Assembly: GCA_038373865.1 (NCBI GenBank)
Contig: JAXGGA010004679.1
Location: 16,001-80,000 of the forward strand
Source of the DNA: Uloborus plumipes
Taxonomy: Eukaryota; Arthropoda; Arachnida; Araneae; Uloboridae
Direction of reading: 5' to 3'
DNA length: 64,000 bases
The notes under the pieces were generated by a model, which saw only the letters and a program-made list of their open reading frames with translations, did not search any database and was not told the DNA's origin. Below are positions 56,901-64,000 of the stretch, one piece after another. Position 1 is the stretch's first letter. Each line of letters opens with the position of its first letter. The translations under genes and the position numbers were made by a program.

Positions 56901-57875
56901 CAGTATAATCGTATTCGACAACAGTTTAAGAGTAGCATTTATTGAAGCTCGATGGATTCTGAACTAAAAACTACTCTAAACCCTAACATTCTAAAACAAA
57001 ATGTGCCGTAATGTACTCTGAAGTTTGGCTTTGTGGTAGAAAGTACTGGCATCATGAATGGCAATACTTTTCACCGTGAAAAACTATTTCATTGTAAAAA
57101 ATTTTGAACATTCAGTGAATTATAGACTCACAAATTCAGCAGTAAAATGGCCAGTGAAGTTGGAAGAGATAAAGCTAATCAAGTCATAACTTTATGGGAG
57201 AGCATATAAATTGTAAAAAATTATTTAAATATTTTACATTGATTTTCTTCCATTTTGCAGATACAATTTTCACGGAAAACCAAAAATGACTTTAAACCTG
57301 TTGCGGAGAGAGTTACACACCGTGTATTGTACATAGTTAATAAAAAAGTAAGTTTCTGATTACATTAATTGTAGTAACAATAAATAAAGATGTTAACTTT
57401 ATCTTTTTTGTAGTTGCAATGAACAATGCATTTTGCATATATTAAAAAGTAATTAATTTTCCATGAAATAATGCTTCAAAAATATATTATTATGGATGTT
57501 GCGCATTCTTATCCTGACTCTATATGTATACATATTCTTAAGTCGTTTTCGGTAAAACTAAGAAAGAATTTTCTTCTTTAGTTGGTCGAATTTTGAATAT
57601 CACCGTACAGCTACTTTTCTGTTTGATTAGAAAAAAAAAAAAAGAAAAGAAAAAGTCACGAATACAGTTCTAGATTTCAAAACTTCTATTTTTTTAAAGC
57701 TTTTTTTTCTTTTTCATATTTATTTTTTACCGTTTTAACCTTTTTAATGGAAATTAGAAGAACAAGATATTTTATTGATGCATTAACTTTTAAATAATAC
57801 AATTCATAATCCGCTTTCAAATGATTAATAAATTAACCCCAAAGAGCAAAAAAGGAATAGACTCTCAAAACATAA
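56901..57875. other. AT-rich spacer, nothing recognised
   Basis: Poly-A near 57630; no coding sequence or element ends. Confidence 0.55.
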
Positions 57876-57879
57876 GCAT

Positions 57880-58175
57880 CGGACAGAATGAGAATAGAGA
57901 AACGCTTCTAGCCTACAGTGTTAGTGGAAATTAATCGCATAGGATCCAGAGATAATCTGAAGTCACGAGATTCAAATAGCCTCTTTTCTTGAGGATCCAT
58001 ATGAAGTGAAGAATGGTGTAAGTATAAGAGAGAAATTAGTGGCCCTCATAGTCTACCAACCACTTTATTTGAGAGTTAACGGCATTTAAATAGAAATAGC
58101 GAACCAAGCCAGTAAAAATAAATCTGCTGAAAAGCTTTTAAAAATCTGCAATAAATTTAAGCTAATAAAATTTTT
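57880..58175. repeat. Segmental duplication, copy A
   Basis: Aligns with 60985-61245 about 3.1 kb downstream in direct orientation. Shared words include GAGAATAGAGAAA, GTGTTAGTGGAAATTAATC, GAGATAATCT, GTCACGAGAT and GAGAGTTAmCGGCATTTAAA. It is part of neither neighbouring transposon. No coding sequence is evident. Confidence 0.85.
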
Positions 58176-58207
58176 TTTTGTTTAAATAATGTTTGCACTG
58201 TTGCATG

Positions 58208-58310
58208 TTTACAATAATAAACTGTAAAATTGCTAACATTACACTAATAAACTGTAAAATTGCTGCTTTACAGTAATAAACTGTAAAGTTTCTAATTTTA
58301 TAGTTTATTA
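58208..58310. mobile_element. CACTG-type MITE, copy 14, left-truncated, interrupted by a pogo-like element
   Basis: Motif array AATAATAAACTGTAAAATTG ends at TTTATTA (58304-58310), where the pogo-like element begins. The rest (ACTGTGCATTTTACAG through TTTTTGCAGTG) follows at 60386-60463. Joining across the TA gives the usual family sequence TTTATTACTGTGCATTTTAC. Confidence 0.85.
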
Positions 58311-60384
58311 GGGGAAGACCGCCTATATTGGACCACTGCTTAAATTGGACCTCGGGCTTAAAATCTAGTACAGAGATCTGTGCTACACTTTAACGGTGGA
58401 AATATAAAGTTTTAGGAATAAAACCAATGTGTATGAAGTTTCAGCAGTCTTCGAACAGCGTAGCGTGAGTTACGGCATGATTTATGTTGAAAACGTGTAA
58501 AATCTTATTTTGAGGACTTGTACCTAGTGAGATAGTACTAAAACTTGTAAGCTGAGGTAAACTGCTGTTATAGCATAATAATCTATATTTAATAAGGATT
58601 ACACCTATATATTTACATGCGCGATTGTGAGAATTTTTGCCAGAGAAATAAGCTGAAGAATAAAAAATGGCATGTTTTCCTTTATTGGACCGAAAAAAAT
58701 TTCCTATATTGGACCGGCAGTCCAATTTAAGAACATGATTTTAAGCAAGACTTTTTATTATTGTAACATAAAATAAGTGACTCATCTGATTTAATAGCGT
58801 AGTTAAGATTATTTTAAGCATACTTTAACACTTATACACGATATTCATTTTTTTATGAAGCACATTTTCTAGAAGCTGCAAATTCTCAAAATATATGTTT
58901 CTTTTCTCTTTTTCCATTAAGTTGCAGTTTCAAGTTGTTTAACATAGTTATTAATTTAAACAAAATTCATGCTGGTTTACTAAGAGAAAAAATGAAATTT
59001 TTCGATTTGTTCGAAAAGATTTTAAAAAGAAACACCAGTTTGGAGCAGTAATGAGTGGTGAACGTGTTAGAAACACACTGGCGATTTGCGGCATAAGTGC
59101 AACAGAATTGCTAGCTGACCCCTCCCTCCCCATGCTTCTTTTCAAAAGATTACGTTCCATGTATAAGCTTATCGTAAAAGCACCCCCCGGTGAGCAATAT
59201 GCTTCTCAAAAAAAAAAAAAAAAAAGGTTGGATCACAAACGATAATTCACACAATTGATACAACATTTCATCAAAACTGTTAAGCCAAGCAATGTAAAAA
59301 GAATGTTCCTCCAATTATAGATATGCACAGCACTTACATAAGAATATAGATGAAATAAACTTGGCTAACGAGTGCGATATAATAATGCTTTCTTTTTAAG
59401 CACACCATGCACGTAGATAAAGTCTTTATTCAGTCTCTATCTACATATTTCAATCGAGCATGTGATGCATGGATGCGAGAACATCTAGTGAAATCCATTA
59501 CCCAATATCGCGTAGAAGAACTGTTTTGTAACTCTTATGGGCAAACCGCAACCAAGACCATGGCAAATGCTGTGAGTTGATTCTAAAGAACAGGAGTATG
59601 GTCTGTTAATTAACATGTGTTTAACGGCATTGACTTGGCTGGAGCAGAGTTAGAGGTAAGTAATCCAGATGAAATTACTCAAGGTGAAAATACTACATGT
59701 TCGGCATAAGTTGTACTGTTGTACACCATTGACAAGAACTAGCTACGACTTAAATTACTACAAGCTCTGCAGAATCAGCTGATAGTTTTCATCAAAGCAT
59801 GATTGTCAACTCCAACTATGATTTTGTAAAGCCCCGGCTCACATATCACCTTACCTAAAAATAGAAAGAACAAAAAGGAAGGCTATCTCAGCAATCATTC
59901 TAACGCGGTATGAAAGAAGCATAGAACCGAAAAAGTCACACAAGAAGAAGCATGTAACTGCACAAAACAATTGCTATTGCAATATTCGTGATATAAAGTG
60001 AAAAACATGATTAAGTCCATGAAATGCCATCCTTGAGTTTATCCACACTGCCCAAGTGTGACCGAAGCATAAGAAACTCTATTGCAAATTCTCCAAAAAA
60101 GATTTATAGTTGAAACATAAATTATTCTATGATTTCCTGGTAAGGTCCAATTTAGGAAGCGCATGGTTCAATTTAGGCGCACATATTCCTAAATTGGACT
60201 TTTGCAACTTTTTATAAGATAATTTTTTTTAAAATAATTTTCATATTTTCAGAAAATATAAGGTCCTAGGGCGATTCCTGATTAAATTTAGCTTACGATG
60301 GCCTATTTTGCATTTTTGTTTCTCTTCACATTTAGCGACACAGGCCTCCTATTCTTAGGGGGTCCAATATAGGCGGTCTTCCCC
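58311..60384 (+). mobile_element. Pogo/Tigger-like DNA transposon, GGGGAAGACCGCC family, copy 2
   Basis: Same perfect inverted ends as 28551-30683, with TA duplications at 58309-58310 and 60385-60386, inserted in a CACTG-type MITE. Length is 2074 bp. Compared with copy 1 it lacks about 110 bp around the NVDEAG block (deletion point near 59031), besides many small changes. Internal TTGGACC motifs recur in the same positions. Confidence 0.9.
58980..60110 (+). pseudogene. Broken pogo/Tigger-like DDE_1 transposase, copy 2
   Basis: The clearest block is 59042-59245, reading GAVMSGERVRNTLAICGISA, then TELLADPS and FKRLRSMYKLIVKAPPGEQY, typical of the region between the first and second catalytic Asp of pogo-type transposases. 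It runs into a poly-A tract (59210-59224) that shifts the frame. Further on, 59440-59580 carries the equivalents of the RACD-x-W/C-M-R/C-x-H block, with stops. The segment holding the first catalytic Asp is deleted, so this copy is more damaged than the one at 29230-30410. A protein from it is not possible. Confidence 0.8.
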
Positions 60385-60463
60385 TACTGTGCATTTTACA
60401 GTTTTAAACTGGAGCCTCTGCTGCTAGTATTATACTGTAAAAAGAAGTTTAATTTTTGCAGTG
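60385..60463. mobile_element. CACTG-type MITE, copy 14, right part
   Basis: TA-CTGTGCATTTTACAG, CTGGAGCCTCTGCTGC and TTTTTGCAGTG: the continuation of the MITE interrupted at 58310. Confidence 0.83.
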
Positions 60464-60984
60464 TGGGAGGCATGCTTCAAAAAACCTGTTGAATATAGAG
60501 AGCACTAAAAGAAAAAAAAAGTGGAATTTCTGCAGATTACATTTAATATAAAAAAAATTTCTATCTTCTAAAACTCTGCTCAAATATTTAAAAAAAACTT
60601 TTTTTTTAAATCACATTTTCTCTAGATTATTTTTAGCTGAGTAGAGCATTCCAAAAATAAAATTGTTTTGCAAGTGCTTTTTTCTTTCTGCTCTACTAAA
60701 TTTCGAGAAATGAAGGTTCTTATCAAGCTATTTTGCTGTCTCGAAATCTCTATTCTTAAAAGAAACAGCAGGGAAAATAATTATGATTGATAAGTAAAAT
60801 ATGAAATGAATTTCCATTTCAACTCTTTACCAATTAATAAAAGAATTTTAAAATAAATGAATAAACCAATAAACAAAATAACTAAATAGATAAACAAAAT
60901 AATTGGAACTTCCAAAACATAAGCATGGGACTTAACTTCCCGATTGAAATTTGTTCTCATTTGAGAAGAAGAAGATAAAATGAG
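60464..60984. other. AT-rich spacer, nothing recognised
   Basis: No coding sequence or element ends. Confidence 0.55.
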
Positions 60985-61245
60985 AATAGAGAAATGATTC
61001 TAACCGATAGTGTTAGTGGAAATTAATCACACAGGATCGAGAGATAATCTAGAGTCACGAGATCCAACAATCCTCTTCTCTTGAAATTCTAAATGAAATG
61101 AAGAATAGTGTGAGTGTGAGCGAGAAAATTAGTTGCCCTCCTCTCCCCCTTTCCCATACACACATCGTTACCACCCCGTTGAGTTGAGAGTTACCGGCAT
61201 TTAAATGAAAATAGCAACCCTCGCATTCCGCATTAATAAAATTGG
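60985..61245. repeat. Segmental duplication, copy B
   Basis: Direct copy of 57880-58175. Between the copies lie MITE copy 14 and the pogo-like element. Includes a C-rich insertion (CTCCTCTCCCCCTTTCCC at 61138) absent from copy A. The 74-codon minus-strand frame (61055-61279) is not preserved in copy A. Confidence 0.85.
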
Positions 61246-61522
61246 TTTTCCGAGTGTCTTTTCTTTTACTTCTACTCAACTTTGAAGGAAAAAAGTCAGG
61301 GTACAGCTGGAAGTGGTGAGAATGAGTTCAAATTACTTTAGTGGGCTTTGTATACGTAGAGGGGGATATGGCCTAGCAACAGGGTACCGCGGGTTTAGTG
61401 GAAGTGATTCTGATGTGCTAGTAGATGTGATGCACTGTGAGGTAAATCTAATATTCATAAAAATCCCTAAATTTCGAAATGAATTTTCTTCAAATTGCAT
61501 TATTCGTATTTCATGCACCATA

Positions 61523-62163
61523 CCCTGTAAAAAAAAGAATTGTTTTTACAGTATAATACAGCTAATTTTATAGTAATAAACTGTAAAAATGGCTAATTTT
61601 ACAGTAATAAACTGTAAAATTGCTACTTTTATAGTACTAAACTGTGAAATAGCTAATTTTACAGAAATAAACTGTCAAATTGCTAATTTAACAGTTTATT
61701 ACCGTGTATTTTACAGTTTTAACTCATTAATGCCTAGCGTCCCTTTTTAGGGACAGTCGAAAAAGTGTCTGAATTTTCCGAAAAGAAGCGTTTCAAAAAA
61801 ATAATATAGTGTTAAATCATTAGTTTGGTGTTATTTCAATTCATTATTAACAAACTGCAGCACATAACCGTTGAAATCCTTGGATCCAACGGTCCAAATA
61901 TCTTCTCCAAATATCTTTGGGGAAAAAAATGTCAGGCATTAACGGGTTAAACTGGAACCTCTACTGCCAGTCTTATACTGTTGATTTTACAGTATAATAC
62001 AGCTTCATTTTAATGCAATAAGCTGTAAAATTGTCTAACTTTACTGTAGAAAACAAAAATTGCTAGTTTTATAGTTTATTACTGTGCATTTTACAGTTTT
62101 AAATTGGAACCTCGGCTACCAGTAAACGGCTACTGTAAAAACAACAGTTCATTTTTTGCAGTG
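61523..62163. mobile_element. CACTG-type MITE, copy 15, interrupted by a TTAA element
   Basis: Begins TA-CCCTGTAAAAAAAAGAATTG and ends TTTTTTGCAGTG. Interrupted within the family segment CAGTTTTAAACTGGAACCTC at 61722, resuming at 61947-61951 (TTAAACTGGAACC). Net MITE length is about 410 bp. Confidence 0.87.
61723..61946. mobile_element. piggyBac-like MITE with TTAA duplication
   Basis: TTAA precedes CTCATTAATGCCT and follows AGGCATTAACGGG, an inverted pair (CYCrTTAATGCCT). TTAA is single in uninterrupted MITE copies (GTTTTAAACTGG), so the duplication is real. TTAA with C/G-triplet ends is typical of piggyBac. The 224-bp interior is non-coding. Confidence 0.85.
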
Positions 62164-62185
62164 CATAGTTTTCTCGGTATAGTTT

Positions 62186-62293
62186 CCCAGGGAGCACAAA
62201 TAACCTTTAAACGTTTTATAAACGTTTTTAAGCGGTTGTTACAACGTTAATAACCACTTTACAATCTTTAAAAAACGAAGTGTGCTACTTGGG
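62186..62293. mobile_element. Small TIR element with internal AACGTT-type motifs
   Basis: Ends CCCAGGGAGCACA and TGTGCTACTTGGG form a 13-bp imperfect inverted repeat around AAACGTTTTATAAACGTTTT and ACAACGTT. Target duplication is unclear (GTTT adjoins both ends). Probably a MITE. Confidence 0.55.
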
Positions 62294-62317
62294 TTTGTAT
62301 CACCATATTAACTTTTG

Positions 62318-62400
62318 TCGGATGTTTTTTCATTCGTAAGCTCACATTCTTTGCATTGAAAAGGCGTTCTTTGTAATGCCGCAACACATGTCTGAAGCTT
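62318..62400. repeat. Partial, diverged copy of the foldback repeat
   Basis: CGGATGTTTTTTCATTCG, GCTCACATTCTTTGCATTG, AAAAGGCGTTCTTTGTA and GCCGCAACACATGTCTG parallel the loop and right arm of the element at 18343-18538. The left arm is absent. Confidence 0.65.
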
Positions 62401-62709
62401 TCTGTAAATTTTGTGCGTTAAAATGTTGAATAACTTTAATTTACCATATAATTTTGTTCTCCCGAAAAAATATTAGTTCCCTAATTTTCATTAGGACTCT
62501 CAATTTGTTTCGCGAAAAAGTTACTAAGTGTTGTGCTGACGTTGACATTGTTAACGGTATAACAAATTAAAATTTTCACTTTTAGCATTTCAGAAGGTTT
62601 AAAAAATTAATCTCTAAAAAACAAATACTATGAAATTTACTAATATTTTAAGAAGCACTAGAAAAAAAATTAAAATATCTAACTAGGACTAATTTGTGTA
62701 ACATTATTA

Positions 62710-63104
62710 TCTACTTATATTAAAAACTGAGTATCTTCCTAACTATCTTTCTAACTATCTTTCTAACTATCTTTCTTTCTAACTATCTTTCTTTCTAACT
62801 ATCTTTCTATGTCACGCTTCTTTCTCCTGAACGCCAATGAACTGAAAGTCGAGCCAGGTACCGATAGATAGGTAATTTTTCAAGCTTCATTAGTTTCAAT
62901 TCATATAATTATACGATTTTAATTAGCGAAGATATCAATTAATAAGTAGTCAAATTTAAAGCGATTAAGCCTAATAAATGATTAAATATGAAAGCCATTG
63001 TTGCATTGCAAAACGTGGGTGCCATGAAACAGTAATAAAAATGATAATGCGAATTTTGAATGAAGGCTTAACTAAATCAAACACGAAACTCATAAGCGGG
63101 CGAC
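62710..63104 (+). mobile_element. Helitron 5'-end fragment followed by an ACTATCTTTCTT microsatellite
   Basis: A-TCTACTTATATTAAAAACTG is the same 20-base start as the Helitron at 63340, but no hairpin plus CTAG follows before that second start, so this is a truncated or stacked 5' end. A (CTTTCTAACTAT)-type microsatellite spans 62736-62806. Confidence 0.6.
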
Positions 63105-63107
63105 TTA

Positions 63108-63275
63108 GGGCCGAATTCAAGTGAAACACCATTGCAGTCGCTTCGAGGCGATCGCATATTGCAACCGCTACTGTAAGTCGAATTCAAGTGAATTCGTTTC
63201 ACTTGAATCCAAATTTTGGAATTTGCGATTGCATTGGTGAGTTGCGATCGCCCGTGTTTCACTTGGATTCCTGCC
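63108..63275. mobile_element. Harbinger-like MITE related to the GGCAGGGATTCAAG family, short form
   Basis: Ends GGGCCGAATTCAAGTGAAAC and GTTTCACTTGGATTCCTGCC, flanked by TTA at 63105-63107 and 63276-63278. At 168 bp it has a central GAATTCAAGTGAATTCG rearrangement and lacks the middle of the 300-bp copies. Confidence 0.82.
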
Positions 63276-63339
63276 TTACATAGTATTTTTATCGCTAGCT
63301 ACTTGTAATATTTTGAAACATTCATTTGTTGAAGAGCCA

Positions 63340-63707
63340 TCTACTTATATTAAAAACTGAGCATCAATGTCTGCTTTTTCTCCTTTGAGCGAGCTGAACT
63401 TACTGAGAAGGCGCGAAGCATCTCAATAATTCGAATGATTTTTTTTATATAGGAAAAAAGTAAAGGCGTGAAGCGCCTGTAAGCGAGCCGCCTTGGCGGG
63501 GAGTAGTTTCTTTAAATTTTTTTCTCACTACTTTCAGGGCACGAGGTGCCCGTGCAACGCCGGGCCACGTGCGTGGTATGTCTTGAAATCGAATGAACAT
63601 TAAATTATATCAAATAATATAAATTCAGAATGAGGTAAAAGTTAGAGAGGGGGGACGTTATGCATCAACATGCCGCAGGAAGCTAATCTAGCTGCCCTGG
63701 CAGCTAG
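63340..63707 (+). mobile_element. Short non-autonomous Helitron
   Basis: Starts A-TCTACTTATATTAAAAACTG and ends GCTGCCCTGGCAGC overlapping CTAG, followed by T. GC-rich hairpin-like words upstream (GGGCACGAGGTGCCC and CGTGCAACGCCGGG near 63537-63565) resemble another Helitron 3' end without CTAG. 368 bp, non-coding. Confidence 0.72.
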
Positions 63708-64000
63708 TTTAGATAAAAACGTTGAGAATCTCCATATATTATTTCTCTAAGCCGAATCCTATACCCGGTCGAAACTCGCTCATTTCTTTATCGAATTGCA
63801 AGAAAATTTATGATTTTGAAGCTTATCCCGCGGGCTATTGACGAAAATTAGACCCACCCTCTAAAAAGTGTCGGTTCGTTTTTTATTCGAACTTCAATTT
63901 TTGGGCACAAAATTGACTCTATCTATCGAAATAATTGTCGTATCGTCTTCATTTTGATTTCATTCGAAAGATTAAAAAAAATGCGTTCTTTAGAACGTTT
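63708..64000. other. Spacer to window end, nothing recognised
   Basis: Mixed composition, no element ends or coding sequence. Confidence 0.5.

Overview
This is an AT-rich, intergenic or intronic-looking stretch of eukaryotic nuclear DNA. I find no intact protein-coding gene, tRNA or rRNA in its 64 kb. Every short open reading frame I inspected is non-coding, repeat-derived or part of a broken transposase. Many diverged cut-and-paste DNA transposons, Helitrons with A/T target sites, abundant microsatellites and the absence of any recognisable exon fit an arthropod genome. A chelicerate such as a spider would fit, but that is an inference and not proven by any gene here.

The window is best read as a fossil bed of DNA transposons. 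The commonest element is a roughly 210-420 bp MITE with CACTGYAAAAAATGAAC ends and TA target duplications. It occurs about 15 times along the whole window, and its interior is an array of CTGTAAAA motifs in both orientations. Later insertions sit inside copies of it: two pogo/Tigger-like elements (28551-30683 and 58311-60384), a Harbinger-like MITE (56459-56761), a piggyBac-like TTAA element (61723-61946) and a short TA-flanked insert (22456-22663).

Three pogo-like families are visible by exact TIRs and TA duplications: GGGGAAGACCGCC (two copies), CCGTAAAATGGGGTG (10737-12024) and GGGTGAAGTGGGGTAA (40480-41776). All three carry decayed DDE transposase remnants and repeated internal copies of their terminal motif. 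A fourth, Tigger-type TIR element lies at 22777-23824. Two Harbinger-like families with 3-bp duplications are present. One of them forms an unusual run at 35207-38895, where a 144-bp deletion derivative and two 1.77-kb inverted copies lie end to end, separated only by single TAA triplets, giving a 3.5-kb palindrome. hAT-like elements with 8-bp duplications are at 8919-9086 and 24792-25239, with a related copy at 49865-50298. Helitron ends (5' TC, 3' hairpin plus CTAG, in A/T sites) define elements at 9123-9961, 31932-33696 (minus), 42103-43565, 55141-56357 and 63340-63707.

Between the elements are tandem and segmental duplications (20-780, 13935-14300, 44255-45115, 48324-48880, 54587-54910, and the pair 57880-58175 / 60985-61245). 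There are also a few less AT-rich, apparently unique islands (3261-3700, 13081-13830, 17191-17560, 39250-39960, 52591-53280) that are the best places to look for conserved regulatory DNA. No new biological system is evident. The most notable structures are the TAA-linked transposon array and palindrome, the terminal-motif arrays shared by three pogo-like families, and the nested-insertion stratigraphy.
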